From Mya arenaria (taxonomy: Eukaryota > Mollusca > Bivalvia > Myida > Myidae): a stretch of DNA of 64,000 nt. The first letter of the stretch is position 1. Every line of letters begins with the position of its first letter. Position numbers and translations under genes: made by a program. The notes below the pieces were generated by a model. That model was not told the DNA's origin and did not search any database. It was given only the letters and a program-made list of their open reading frames with translations. This document shows, one piece after another, positions 1 to 12,571 of the stretch. The stretch spans positions 20,129,648 to 20,193,647 of the forward strand of contig NC_069124.1 of NCBI RefSeq assembly GCF_026914265.1. Reading direction: 5' to 3'.

Positions 1-689
1 TGAGTAAGCAGGTCATATTTTTTTTTAATCATATCAACTGAATCTGTAGGATCAGGAACTTTTTCATGCGACTCAGTACAGGTCTCCTGTAAAGGATCCG
101 AATATATTCGGTAATAAGTTTATTTTATAATTAAATAGTTCGACCCATCGACTGTATTTTGACAGTCCGTTTTACTTCTGATAATCATGAATTCTGATGA
201 GTACCATACTAGGGGATAAAACAATATAATTATGTACAAATATAATCAGTTGATAACTTTATCAATCGATATTTAATGTATTTATCATTTCGATTTAAGA
301 TTTCTTTTAATCATCCGACACTTAAAACAAAATTACAGCACAGAAAGATTGAAATATTTTGTTTATTTAAGAAAGATAATCGACTATCGGTTAACTATCG
401 CTCTCACCCCCTGAGAATAAATTCATTTAATCTGTAATGCTGAACTTTAAATTATACTTAAAATTGTGTTTGATATTTCTATTGTTCGCCTATGACTTTA
501 CCGCTGCATTAAAAGAGAAAATAGATTAATAGTGTAACATGCTAATTAAAAGGCCTCAAATGAGAAAATGGCCTTTCATAAAAATAAGAGCATGCGTTGT
601 ATTGGTTTTAACCCGTCTTTGTTAAGTAATTGTTAATTATAAGATGATACTGAAATTAAACCGGCGTAAGTTTCAAGCTAAACACAATG

Positions 690-1027
690 CAACCAACTGC
701 TCAACTACATGTATAACATGGTTGTCCAGTCAACCACTCAACTACATGTATAACTTGGTTGTCCAGTCAACCACTAAACTACATGTATAACATGGTTGTC
801 CAGTCAACCACTCAACTACATGTATAACATGGTTGTCCAGTCAACCACTCAACTACATGTATAACATGGTTGTCCAGTCAACCACTCAACTACATGTATA
901 ACATGGTTGTCCAGTCAACCAATCAACTACATGTATAACATGGTTGTCCAGTCAACCACTCAACTACATGTATAACATGGTTGTCCAGTCAACCACTCAA
1001 CTACATGTATAACATGGTTGTCCAGTC
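690..1027. repeat. 37-bp tandem repeat, about 9 copies
   Basis: Nearly identical 37-bp units sit in intron 1 of MIEAP copy C, 83 bp past its exon 1 donor. Each unit contains the palindrome TACATGTA and a small hairpin, GGTTG-tccagt-CAACC. Only a few single-base differences separate the units, so the array is young. There are no unique spacers, so it is not a CRISPR array. Confidence 0.93.
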
Positions 1028-1110
1028 AGCTTTTAAAATGATTTGGTTTGATTCAAAATTGGACAAAGGGGGGAAAGTAAGAGGATATAAAACAACTAAA
1101 ACATACTTAC

Positions 1111-1350
1111 ACTGGCATTGGTCGTAAAATAATCCCTCAGTTTACCAAAAACATCCCTCAACATGTGATCCAGCATCTCTTTAGCGGCATTAGTGGTGTC
1201 TTCTGTCTGTTGTTTCTGTTGATGCCTTATGCCTTCTACAGTGTTTCGCAATGCACTCGAATACTCGCTAACTTCTTTAACCACACTATCCAACAGTAGT
1301 GTATCTCTTTTGCCATCTTTCTCTGTTACATATGAAGTCGTATTTCCCAT
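1111..1350 (-). CDS. MIEAP-like protein copy C, exon 1 (partial gene)
   Basis: First coding exon (80 codons) of a third mitochondria-eating-protein-like gene; the rest lies beyond the left edge. It starts MGNTTS, so Gly2 and Ser6 fit the N-myristoylation pattern MGxxxS, as in copies A and B. The body is helical and charged, and aligns along its length with the other two first exons (aliphatic run LLLDSVVKEVSEYSS, then AAKEMLDHMLRDVFGKLRDY). It ends at a strong GTAAGT donor directly after Ser80, matching the 81-codon exons of A and B. No frame lesion is visible, but the state of the gene cannot be judged from one exon. The family assignment is by homology to copy B, whose C-terminal domain is diagnostic. 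Confidence 0.7.
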
Positions 1351-2294
1351 TTTAGTTCCAAAACGGTTGTTGATATACGATAAGACAACAAATGTTATAA
1401 ATTTTTTTATCGATTATCTATAGCCGTTCAGCTCGCTTTGTTTCAATTCAAGCCAGCTTTTAAACTTCCTGCGAAACTGTATATGTCGACTCGTTTTCCC
1501 CATGAGTAATTTACTTCCTTGTTGTATCTGCGTTCGTATACACTAAACTTGCGCGTTAAAGACTTGTCGGTGTTTGACAAGGCTATTGTAATTTATTAGG
1601 GAGATACTTTGATATTCCTTATGAAAATATAATTTTTAAATATGACAACTAGAAATTGAAACTGAGTACCATTTTATAACGAAGTGTTCTACTTTAAATG
1701 GTTGGAGATTTAAATAACTCCCCATTAAGTATCATATCAACCCGAACATGCATACTTTTTATACCTTACTGAACACAACACCAGATAACACTGTTAATAA
1801 ATAGCAATGTTTTTTAACTATGCTTAAAAAAATGCGGGAATAGTTTGATAATAATAATCTATAATACCAGTGTAAAAATCATCATACTTGCGAATTATTA
1901 TTCATGCATGTATATTATGTTTTCCTTCTTTGTTTCTGATGCTAAATATTTAAACATGGTTTTAGATGCACATTTATCACTTCAATTATTATATTTCAAA
2001 TATCTATGACATACATGTATAACTTGAGTGACCATTCTCCTGTAGATGTCTAATTTGTGTATGTTTATCCACAATGATTGTTTTGGGCCGGTGACCTTTA
2101 TCAAGTTAATGATTTGAATTGAGTATGGATTATTATTGAATACTTTTCAAGTTATTGCTAACCTAATTTTGAATTTAACTCGTATACATTTTGTGGTTGA
2201 GTATGTTATTCTTGCTAATATTTCGATAAAAATGTTTGTCGTCTTATATGCATATTGCATGCCATTGTAGTTTATTTAAAAAAATCCCACATAT
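1351..2294. other. Upstream flank of MIEAP copy C, no gene seen
   Basis: AT-rich sequence upstream of the copy C start codon. The first 250 bp resemble the regions upstream of exon 1 in copies A (21.16-21.45 kb) and B (37.31-37.55 kb), including a shared run near 'acttccttgttgtat', so the promoter was probably duplicated with the gene. I see no coding signal. Confidence 0.5.
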
Positions 2295-2540
2295 GGCACC
2301 AATTTCTCAAAACTCCTTAAGTCTCTTATAACAGGATTAAGCTAAGCTCACTATTTTTTTCTATTGTTTGTGTGATATTTATTGTTTAGATATCTTTTAG
2401 ACTTTAAATAGTGATTAGCTCTATGATAATCACAATAAACATGTTCTTAATTATCAAAATCAAATTTTAGTATGTATTTTGGCTTATTAAAAAGGCTACA
2501 CAAGCCTGTTTACCTTAGGAAGTTTCGAGAAATTGGGGCC
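2295..2540. mobile_element. MITE, 'aatttctcgaaacttcttaag' terminal inverted repeat family
   Basis: About 250 bp bounded by inverted termini (left caccaatttctcaaaactcc, right ggaagtttcgagaaattggg). Subterminal sequence (aacaggattaagctaagctcac) is shared with the copies at 32,778 and 48,425. There is no coding capacity. The termini differ by a few bases, so it is older than the 32.8 kb copy. Confidence 0.75.
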
Positions 2541-2924
2541 ATGTGTTATCAGTGTATTATTTTATTGGTATTTGCGATTACATTTAATCATTTGCTTATT
2601 GTAAAGTTTAAGTATTATTTAATGCGCGGTTTGGTTAGAGCTATAGATCATGACGCATTATCCATAATCCAATAGCGATAAGAGCTTAGTATATCGGCGA
2701 TAAAAAGACATAACTCCTGATTTAATATTTCTCTTTTTTTTAAAATCCGTTTTGGGTACGATATTCAATCATATGCTGTCGAAGATGATTTGCGTTAAAC
2801 AAACATATATTTAGAAGAAGAAGGAGTTTACTTTTGTTGCAAAATGCATCACACTGATTTCATCGTTACCTCGATGTGATTTTACTGTTGTCCTGACTAT
2901 GTAATGTCTGAATGAGGCCAGATT

Positions 2925-3145
2925 TTAAAGGGACTACCCGTCACAAGATGATACCATTGCAAGACAAAAGAAAACTGTCAAAAACATACATAAAATTAAT
3001 ATCGTTGTATATTGCATCTTATTAACTGATGTATCACACATGTAACGCAGTTTTGGCAGATTTTTCATATTCGAAAATTACTGGGTTTGTTTACAAGTTT
3101 TCAGTAGAAAATGACATAAGCTAAGTTCCATTAAAGGCACACAAT
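2925..3145. mobile_element. Fragment of the 'aaagggactagacaccagatg' element
   Basis: Diverged, inverted and shortened relative of the right end of the 44,720-46,042 element. The shared order is taaagggacta, then agatgatac(a/c)attgcaa, then tgtcaaaaac, then atatcgttgt, and finally ctgggtttgt. The other end is reduced to 'ccattaaaggcac'. Confidence 0.6.
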
Positions 3146-5310
3146 AAAGGCTTAATCAAAATAAATGAACATTAATTTAAAGCAATTCATAACGCATTTT
3201 AATGATAAGAATAAACAAAAAACACATATGAATCAGTTACAGATAAAAAATATAAGCCTTTGTAGATCATTTTTTATTAATAGCTACGTGGCCACAAAAT
3301 CATCAGTAGAAAAAGCACCAAAATATCGCTGAAACGTTTTCGGTGAAATCCAAGCGTTGGTGTGACTTTTAATGTATGATTATTCTTGTATATGCATCTA
3401 TTTGACACGTTCAATTCTGCAAGTTTCCTTCATACTTGGCGTCTTCATGACATCATAGTTAGCGTCGGCGGCGTCAACGTGTGAAAAATAGTATACTATT
3501 GCCATATCCCCCAAACCGTTGAAGATACATGTATCTGAATAAAACTTGAGGAAGAGCTGATGACAACATACATGTACTTGAATTTCTATAACCAAGCTCC
3601 ATTTTCGACTAAAACAGACAAGCGTTTAGAAGTTATTCTCACGGGACATTCGCAACCGCATGAAAAAACAGCCGTACTTGAACAAAGTTAAGATTGTCCT
3701 GAGGGACAGGAGCACTGAGCAGACTTAAGCTTATTTTACATATTTTAACTGAATATACAATACGTGCGCGTCCGTCCAACGATCTTGGGGTCCCATTCAA
3801 TTATCTTAGTCGTATAGTGAAATTGTCTTAGTCCTTCCTTTTTAGTTATTTTGCCACATATTTGTTTAAACTTTGAGAGTCTACCATAATTTAAGTTGAA
3901 AACAAAATCAAATGAGTAAAAGAAATGAATATGCTGCCATTTTTGACGTACCTATAGATAATAAGATTGTGTAAGTAACGGCTTAGTTCCTGTCATATTC
4001 TAGGGGTCTTGTCAATAAAGAAATTAGTAACTTCAATAATCTGTATAAACATCACAAACGGCATCATTTTGCTATTTATTTCTTCAACTGTTTATGCATT
4101 CTTAATACCGACTAAAGTTCAATACGCAATATAATGTAACACAATAATGAAACTATGACAATAAGACAATCTCAATTTACGACTAAAATCAACTAATTTT
4201 TTTTTGAAACAGGCCGAAGTCATAAAGTTCGAACGTAAATATTCAATTGTGGAATCAACACTGTGTCAAAATAATTGGCTGGCAAGCGGCTGTGGCATTG
4301 TATGGTGTTTTGCATGATGCAATATTGATCACGTAGACAATCAAAGTTAACCAAGTGACAACTTATCTCCTAAATCACGCGGAGAAAATGTTTTCAAAAT
4401 AGTGGAGTCATTGTAATAAACTAACTATGAAACACTTCTTATTGTTCGCAATCATCTTCAAGTTATTTAAAAGTTTATTATCAGTATCATTCACTTTTTA
4501 ATATCCAAACAATTTTACACACACATAATATAATCAGTGTTATTTTACTAGCACTTTTTACAAGAAAACATAAAGAACAAACGGGACTGATAACAGTCTG
4601 TAGGAGGTTTACTATAACATATGTTTTTGACAGACAAATGGTATGAATATCTTGGAAGTCATAGGAAATAAATTGCAAATCAACGTTATGATGCAGTTTT
4701 TATCCACTCGTCATGTTCAAACACGAGACGATCAAGTGAGACAGAATTAATTGTTTACGATTTGAATCCATTGTTACGAACAGTCTGAAGTCTGAGTTCA
4801 GACACAATTGGAAATCAACTGAAAATCTTTATTTTATTGTCATGTTCCGTTTAGTTGTATTGATGATAAAATATGCCGAGTTTTATTATCATAGATTGAA
4901 ATTATTCATTTTTTACATCAATCTTTGTAAAATGATTGGAAGAATAATAATTCGTGTGTTTAAATAAAAGTGTTGTTTTGAGTCTTGAACCGGACTTGAG
5001 ACTGTCTGTAATAATGGCCCAAGCAGGCCCATGTCTTATTTTAATATCTACTTTTTGAACTTTGCTCGATACAATTACTGGCAATTCAAAAGCTTTACTA
5101 ATATATACATTTTGTAAATGGAATACGATAAAATTGTCCAATGACATAAACAAAACATTTTTCTGAGTTTGATTAAAGATTCAAATTTAAGACGTTTCGT
5201 AGACGTGGACCAAAGGGCTTTTCACTGATATTTTATATAGTCGTAAATTGAGATTATTTTAGTATCATGGTTTCACTATTTTGCTACATATTAAAGTGAA
5301 ATATTTACAC
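3146..5310. other. Degraded paralogue of the 39.4-40.6 kb segment
   Basis: Patches in the same order match 39,460-40,560. They include 'cgtcggcggcgtca' near 3,465, 'aaagttaagattgtcctgag...acaggagcactgagcag' near 3,690-3,722, the 'aagtttattatcagtatca' stretch near 4,470, and the 'ttgagtcttgaaccggac' stretch near 4,980. The open frame present at 39.5 kb is not preserved here. The segment lies between a MIEAP exon 1 and a CUB pseudogene, the same relative place as at 39.5 kb. Confidence 0.6.
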
Positions 5311-6345
5311 GTCAACTTCTATGCTTTAAATGAACTGCATATCGGCAATTGCGAATACCATCCGATGAACGCAACATCTTCGAAAGTATTTTAGAAAGTG
5401 TTAATTTATGATATGTTAAATGTATTGTTGTCATTATTGTTGTTGTTGTTGTTGTTGAGTTTATATAGGTCTGCCCGCGCCCTATAATGGCTGCATTATG
5501 GCTTGACCCCGTCACATCCCCAAGTGTGACTTAAACATAATTTTGAAGCCAAAAGGGGAGTTTTACCCCCATCGGTTGATGGGATATTCGTCAAAGGAGT
5601 AATTTTTTTTACCCAAAATGCCGCGAAACCTGCGATGAATGACATCTAGGGAGGTCCCACAGCTCTGAATATTGGATATGGTTATCATTTCTCTAGTCTT
5701 AAATTTGATATTGCATTGTATCTTAAAAAACATTTACGTGTAAGAAATGTATTTATTTGAAGGATAGGCAAAACTCACGGTCAGTTCATTGACAAGAAAG
5801 TGTTGTGAGAACAGGACTTTTTGCCCACTATATGTATTAATATTTCTAATATATATATGAACTGACCACTTTGTTGTCGATGCCCGACTATTGCCTCACT
5901 ATTTACTTATTGGAAATTCTTCAAGACCAGAGAGTGCGTTGACATTACTTGTTTTGCCTATATGTTTATTAAATGTACATGTACATATATAGAGAGGGTT
6001 ATTATGGTTGTTTTAAAAATAATAATGATTAATAATATAGGTTTGTTTTTTTTTTTATTTTTTTTTTTTTTATTAAAAACGGCCTGCGCCCGATTTTTTC
6101 CATTTTAATATGTATGTGCGGGATAAAAAAATACATAGTATACTTTCTATACACAGGTTGTTGTCATTATTGTTTCAATTTTACGTTTAAATGTGATTTG
6201 AAGTGGTTGATCTTTTCCCGCGTTATTGTGACGTAATTTGATAAACTGTTTCCGGTTACGGTCGGGTCATTCGATTTACAGAATCGGTGAGAAAGAACTA
6301 CTGTAAGGTTTTCATGAATGAAATGAAGTATATTTTAACAGTTCT
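5311..6345. repeat. Segment duplicated at 23.1-23.46 kb
   Basis: The stretches 5,312-5,395 and 6,160-6,345 recur collinearly at about 23,100-23,200 and 23,275-23,460. Shared runs include 'ggttgatcttttcccgcgtta' (broken by few changes), 'gtttccggttac' and 'aaaatgaagta'. Between them lie a short (TTG)n run (5,441-5,458) and poly-T/poly-A tracts (6,045-6,075). No coding signal. Confidence 0.65.
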
Positions 6346-6373
6346 GGAAACTGTGAACTGCTGTTGCAAATAT

Positions 6374-6527
6374 AAGTAATGAATTGCGGTAATGATGTCA
6401 TAATCGGGGATATAAACTCAGTTGGGCTGGTTAAAGTGCGCGGGGAGTTCTTAGGATTCCACACACTTTTACAAGCCCAACTGCGTTCATATCCCGATAA
6501 TGACATCAATCCCGCAATTCATTTCTT
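6374..6527. mobile_element. Long inverted repeat (hairpin MITE)
   Basis: Arms of about 55 bp pair almost completely: left aagtaatgaattgcgg through cagttgggctgg, right caagcccaactg through ccgcaattcatttctt. A short unpaired centre separates them. A related partial arm lies at 23,490-23,550. It is a foldback element without coding capacity. Confidence 0.8.
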
Positions 6528-7076
6528 AAGTCCTTAACGTAAGCAGCTAGCTACAAAAATGAACACAACATTTAGGAAATAAACAACATCGATGTTTTGT
6601 CTATTGCGACGTTTAAACACACCTTTAGTTACGACTGAAATCCTTAATTGAAATGAGCGTTAGGCTTTCAAATGTATTGAACAACGATGTCCTAAACAAT
6701 GCTTAATTTTTGAATAAAGTATACTAAGATAAACAACGAAATACAATTACTTCAGAAAAGAAAAACAAGTATTAAAAGCCAGTAAATACACATATCTATA
6801 ACAACAAATAATATCGTAAGCAGACAGTCATCACTTCAATTTATGAATAAATAGCAGTTATCACAGCATCTGAGAATCAGGTTCGTTAAAAAAACACGAC
6901 AAAACACACATTTTGCATATATAACATGATAAAAATGTCCAAGTTTAAATGTAAGATATAACGCATTTTATATTTAACGCACAAAGCGAAATATCGTACT
7001 TAATAATATATAAATTGAAGAAGAAAACACATGGAGCATTTATCTCAGCACACCGGATCGGCATTTCATTTGAGTT

Positions 7077-7131
7077 CAGCCGTGGTGGAAAATTTCATCT
7101 GGCACCCCCATGCCAGATGAATCACCGGCTG
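7077..7131. repeat. Short perfect-looking hairpin
   Basis: cagccgtggtg...ttcatctggca pairs with tgccagatgaatcaccggctg around a 6-base loop (ccccca). It sits where the tail exon of the CUB pseudogene would have been. Confidence 0.7.
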
Positions 7132-7665
7132 TGACGTAATACTTTTTTTATTTCTTTTATCATACACTTTATGTAACCATAATTGTTAGAGATCAATGGA
7201 TTAGATCCATAAACACTAACCTTACAAAAATATATCTTCAAAACAAAACAAAATAACCCTTAAAAGCCGTGATATTGAAGGAGCGTCTTGACGTATGCAG
7301 TGAATAATAATTAAAGCGCGTCATGACGTCAGTAAACTTCATCGCACGCACTTTTTGGTGAAATGTACAAAATGCGCATTTCTATGTATTTTCTATGTAT
7401 TTTTTACACAAAGCAATGTAATTCAAGGTATGCTAGAAAAAATATATATCATGTGTGTTAGGACGTTTGTTGAAATTAATGTAAATACTTTTATTAAATA
7501 TTTAAAAGTATCTTAAGTCCAAATGGAATATCAGATATTATTCAAAGTTTTGTGTTTATCATTGCGAACATTCATTATATTAAAGAAAATCAAAAGTTAA
7601 TACATGATTTACTTCCTTTTTCCGCAGGCTTCTTTGTGGTTGCTGGTACTACTTGTTTTACGAGC

Positions 7666-7730
7666 GGTCACAGAAAAAATATTTTCACGAGTGGCGTAAC
7701 CATGAGTGAAAGTATTATTTTTCTGTGACC
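7666..7730. repeat. Foldback repeat inside the CUB pseudogene
   Basis: ggtcacagaaaaaatattttcac pairs with gtgaaagtattatttttctgtgacc across a short centre. It abuts the remnant of the Thr-rich exon and may be an insertion that replaced its splice donor. Confidence 0.65.
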
Positions 7731-8745
7731 ACGAGTTTTTTTTAATAAAAAAAAATGATTTTGACAATTCTATACGATTCGGCCAATGTGTCTATTACTG
7801 CACTACAGACGACAACAAACATGTATTCAACTTGTTACATACATGTACCTTTTCAAGTCAAGGGAAGCAAATCTTATAAAAGAGGAAAAAAAATAGTCCC
7901 GAGTGGTCTGTACAGAGTTGAATGATCAAATATTTTCATTTCTCTCCAGCCAGAGTGAAAAAAATCAAATTATCATTCACCAATATTTTTTATTCTGCCT
8001 TTTGGCAGTTGTATTGCTGTTCTTTATTTCTACTGAAATCAGAAATGATATATGTTTTTAATCGTGAAATCATGTCAAAACAGCGTGTTATCATTAAAAT
8101 ATTGACATATTCTTCCTCTACTCTTAGACATTTCATATGATATCAACATAATATGGGTTCACCAGGTATCAACATTAAACATCATAGTACATATGATACA
8201 TTTCTAGCATAGCGTAGCATAGCCTAACATATTTTTCATTGTAATTCAATAATGAGTAATCAAAAAGTAAACAAAGCCAAATCAAGACATAACACAAACA
8301 ATAGTTAAATAAGACATTTGAAAGTCATACCAGTGCTGGTGGTACTAATTGTTACCGTAGTTGTTATCCCATTGGAACGGGCCTGCAACTGACAGCCTTT
8401 GAACTAATTTGTTGCTTCCGGAGTAAAGATAAGATATGACGTATTACCAATTGCGGAGAAAGTTGTGGGAGGTTTGCAGGATCAGCACCGCGGAACTCTC
8501 CTATCAGCGGATCCAAGATGCTGCTGTCTGAATAAAGAAAGGAGAAAATATTTGAAGAAATAAATATAAAAGCGAGAAAAGATGTGAGGTTTGCCGGATC
8601 AGCACCACAAAACTCTGTGGTTTTGATCTGATGTTGCAAGAATACAGAGATAATGGAAAACTTTCTGGAGGTTTATATGAAAGCGGAGAAGGGTGACAGG
8701 CCTGCCAGATCAGCCCAGTGAAACTCTGCTATCTTGGGAAAAGAG

Positions 8746-11555
8746 GTTGCGTTAAGCGAGCTTAGAGAGAAAAACAAACGCGTTTGCAAAGTGAACTATG
8801 GAACAAAGGTAGTGTTTCTGACTAACAGTATGACAGGGAATTCTTTAAAGATTGAGTTGCTATATAAAGTAAGACCAATTATCATTTAACTATGTACTGG
8901 TATTATTTATGTTTTATAGTATTCCGAAGTGTTATAACATTTGTTGATATGGCTTTTATGTATCTATTTCACTCGAGTAATATATTTTTAACACATTTGC
9001 TTAAACATTTTTCGTATCGAACAAAGACAGACTACCGTCGTACATCCTCATGTAGTCGTACACGCAGTTGCCGTTCTTATCTGATTCTATCTCACACTCA
9101 AACACTTCTATAAGAACTTTAAGGTCCGGAATGCTCGTCTCCACCAAGTTATCGTAGGTCGTGTTCTTTTAATGTAAAGTAACTTAATTATCACACATAT
9201 TGTTAATTAATCTAGAGAGATAAAATCATGACCATATGGCCAAAGACCAGAATACAAAGTTGATATGAATACGAGGCTAGACACCGAGCGCGAATCCGAT
9301 AGTGTTGACTCACATATACTTTACGCTTCAAATTTAAAATAAAGGTGAAACATTATAATAAAGGTGTTCGTCTAAACAAAATTATGAGCTTTCTTATGGT
9401 AAGCACGCTACCGAAAACATAACTCTTCTCCTGTCCCATGCCATCCATTCTTAATAGGAAGGAACACAAACGATTAAAAATTTCTGCATTGCATGAGACT
9501 GCAAAACCTCGATCACATGCTATGCATTCGATTTAAATCAAATTTTACAAATGTATTTCAAGTTTTCCTTTGACAGTCTTAAGCCCGCTTATATCAAGCA
9601 TGTAAAGCATATAATCAAACGAATTGTCAGCGTGTTATAAAATTTGATGGAGATAAACGCTTAAAAATGGAAAAAAAACACACATAAAAACAAACACAAA
9701 TGCGTACTTGTAGTTTTGTTAAAATAAACGACGCTCAGCTGTCAATAATATAACTCGCAGATATTACATTATTAAATCTCCCAATCATTATATTGACCTC
9801 CTAAATTATGATATATTGATACCAATTTCTGAAATTTATAGCACCTTAATCAAATTCTGTACACATGTGTGTTCCAGCCTAGTGGTCAAATTGTTACGAT
9901 GTACACGTGAAGGCCAAGGACGCTCAGAAATTGTGGACCCGGGTACCCGATCATCATTTAGTTTAAATGTATTGATTTTAAACGAATGTGAAACGATTTA
10001 ATACACCATTATGTTAGTCACTTTTGTTTTCACGATGTTACGCGAAAGTATTTTCTTGTTGTTGCTGAGAAAATCGAAGTTCCCAGAGAAACATACTTGT
10101 CCGGCTTGGTGACTAACCAATTTCACATGCGCTCAGGCAGTGTATCGAACCCGGTACGCATTGGTTTTATGCGAGTGCGAAAATCACTGTCAATCGACAT
10201 TTACCCGCGGGATACCGGGCACCCGAATAATACATTTAAACAGCGAATAAACACGACATTTTATATATAGTCACAAAGGTTCATCAATGAAAAATTACAT
10301 GGATAAGAAACACCTCAATAATTCAGTCAGTTAACACCAATCATTAGATGGTACTGCAGTATTGCACGGGTACCAAGTACTAAAACTATACACGAGAAAT
10401 CGCTTAAACGTACTCGGCCATCGTGCACCCGGGTACCGTTCAATTCCCTATACACGTATTGCACTTGATGCACTGTTAGCGTCAAGTTTGGAGCCATCAA
10501 CTTTTTCTATCCTCGTTCTTTGTTTAAGCTAGGAATTATATTATGATACATACTACTTTGTAGTTTTTAGAACATTGTCATGAGTCATGATATCTGCCGG
10601 CATTTAATCCGCAGTATATACCATAATTGGATTTGAATCTAATTAAAATTGCAACTGAAATGTGTTTCTTTTGTTTAAGCAACAAAGCTGTGGTCGACCG
10701 TTGAAAATGAGGTCAATCTTACTTACGTACTGTTGCAGAAATCGTTAATTGGAACAGAATGACTATGTTCAAATACGTGTATTAAATGCAGGAGGTCTTC
10801 AGAGTGTACGTTTTCATCGATATCAATCCTTCCGTATTGAAAAGTTTAAGTATAGATGCATGCCTACGACCTGGAAACGATAATGGTCCTGTCGACCGTC
10901 CTACGCAAACATGTAGAAACTGAAATGTTGTTGATTAATCGTGAACATTTGAATTGCATTGCAATCAGCGATATTGAAGCAATGTTATATTAAAACTTTG
11001 AATTCATATAACGTTTTGTCTGAACTTCCGTAGAAAAAAAACTTTAATGTACAGTACATACATATAACTTTCTCAAGATTTTACGTAACGAACAATATAA
11101 TTGTTAATAACAAGAAACGTTGCTTACGTTTTTGTATGCTTAATTATCTAAAGTTGGTCTTTGCTACGTGCTGAAATATGTTTAATATGCACACAAAAGT
11201 TTTCCGGCGATGTATGTCATCCCGAATTCAGCCCGTCTGCAAAATCCTTAAACCGCAGAAAATCAATATCATCCTATTACATCTACAAAGTTACTCTTTC
11301 TTTACTCGATATTCTTTAAATACAAACAACAATGAAATTAGATTTTCTTGAAACGGCAACCCATTTAATACATCAAACAGAACCTTAAAGTATAATATGT
11401 ACATACGGTGCATAAACGTATCTGTATATATATATATATATATCCCGGTGAGTTGATATTTGTCCCTCTATACTGACGTAATTGTTTTAATATAAACACT
11501 TACTATAAAACTTGGTAGTATAGTACACTTGTTGTCACCGTCTCTGAAAACATAA
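8746..11555. other. Non-coding interval with GC-rich inverted motifs and a duplicated patch
   Basis: No exon can be supported. Between 9,935 and 10,445 there are several copies of cccgggtacc/ggtacccg in both orientations in otherwise AT-rich DNA. The stretch 9,975-10,125 matches 37,870-38,010 upstream of MIEAP copy B (shared 'acttgtccg(g/a)(c/t)ttggtgac'). A (TA)n run lies at 11,422-11,443. Confidence 0.45.
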
Positions 11556-11965
11556 AGATGTCCATTGCTGTGCCTACTCAACGTTCAATTCAGAATGTCT
11601 TGTCGGTCAATCTAAATTTCATGAATTTCAAATGTCTTTTGTCGAGCCAGCTCAAGACGTCGATCCAACTCGATATTGACATTATGACTAATTACAGAGT
11701 TGCCATTTCCTTAATTTCAAATTGCATTTGTCGACTAAGCTCAACATTTAACGATCTTTGGTAAGCAAGCTTGAAATACATTTTATAAACACATATATTC
11801 GTCACAATTTCTGAAGATGTTTATTGAGCCAGCATGATCTTCCTTTTTTGAATATCAAATATTGTTTGTCGAGCTGGCTCCACATCAAATGACGCCTGTT
11901 AAATCAATTGACAAATACCATGCGTCAAAACTTATTTAACTTTTGTATTTAGTGTACTGTTTGTC
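11556..11965. repeat. Degenerate dispersed repeat 'tttgtcgagcyrgctc'
   Basis: Four diverged occurrences, near 11,622, 11,716, 11,850 and 11,945, share the pattern aatttcaaat followed by a few bases and tttgtcgagcyrgctc. Spacing is about 95-135 bp. This looks like an old tandem array; no coding potential is conserved between units. Confidence 0.5.
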
Positions 11966-12170
11966 GAAATCTTGACATGTCAGGAGTCAGCTACCGTACG
12001 AGATATAGTGGATTATTAACTTAAACACATGTTGTATTATCTTCTTGTTTGTTTCTCGTCATGGCGGTCTAAATCTATTTATTATTATTATTATTTATTT
12101 ATAATTTTATTTACTTTTCTTTGTTCAATATATTCTTACGGATATGGCTGTCAGTGTCAGTTAGGGCCGT

Positions 12171-12571
12171 TCAGAGGCAAGGGTCCGACGGGGTCTTGTA
12201 GAGATGAAGGTTATATGTTGCCGTGCAGAGTCGATATACTTGTGGAATCTTGTAGAGTTGAATACCGGTCGTCTTGTGTTCCGGTTGCAGTTGGCAGTTC
12301 GTGAAGTGCATTTCGGATGTTATCCTTCTGTTTGACAAATATCTGTTGATTTCCTCTTCTCGTAAGATACTAGCGTTTTCTCCTGAGTTTGGCGTCTGCG
12401 GTATTGATGACGGATCCGCTGGTGACAGGAGGATTGTGTCGGGTGTAGACTTTGGAGTATCTTGTACCAGAAAATTGTGAATCATTGCCTTTTCCTCAGG
12501 TGTAGCAATGGAGATGGTCTTCGGGTCTAGCTGTGTGGTTTTCCCAAACATTCGCATAACTTTCTTGGAGC
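12171..12571 (-). CDS. Candidate terminal exon of an unrecognised gene
   Basis: An open frame of about 133 codons runs from an AG acceptor (taattag at 12,572-12,578) to a stop at 12,171. In DNA this AT-rich such a length is unusual, and the local GC content is clearly higher than that of the neighbours. The product is hydrophilic, with many Pro, Ser and Thr residues, and has no membrane segment. It begins GSKKVMRMFGKTTQLDPK and includes a TPEEKAMIHNFLVQDTPK stretch. It could be a cytoplasmic tail or a disordered C-terminus. No upstream partner exon was found before MIEAP copy A, and no counterpart lies near the intact CUB gene. It may be a relic. I do not recognise the family. Confidence 0.35.

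Larger units (their letters stand above)
6700..8745 (-). pseudogene. Decayed copy of the CUB/Thr-rich membrane gene
   Basis: Three parts of the intact gene at 41.4-46.5 kb recur here in the same order and orientation. The 3' untranslated region (6,715-7,050) matches 41,165-41,455 closely. A 40-bp scrap of the Thr-rich exon (7,627-7,665) matches 43,273-43,310 but has lost its donor. The CUB exon (8,360-8,530) matches 46,320-46,486. The CUB exon has a 2-base insertion next to the SPQ/SAT position and an in-frame TAG where the intact gene reads TNEF. The large cytoplasmic-tail exon is missing. The CUB core (EFxGADPANL) recurs near 8,600 and, more decayed, near 8,715, so this exon was locally triplicated. 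Not functional as a protein. Confidence 0.8.

Noticed and set aside
690..1027. Possible CRISPR array
   Set aside because: Units are contiguous without unique spacers, the organism is an animal, and no cas gene is present.
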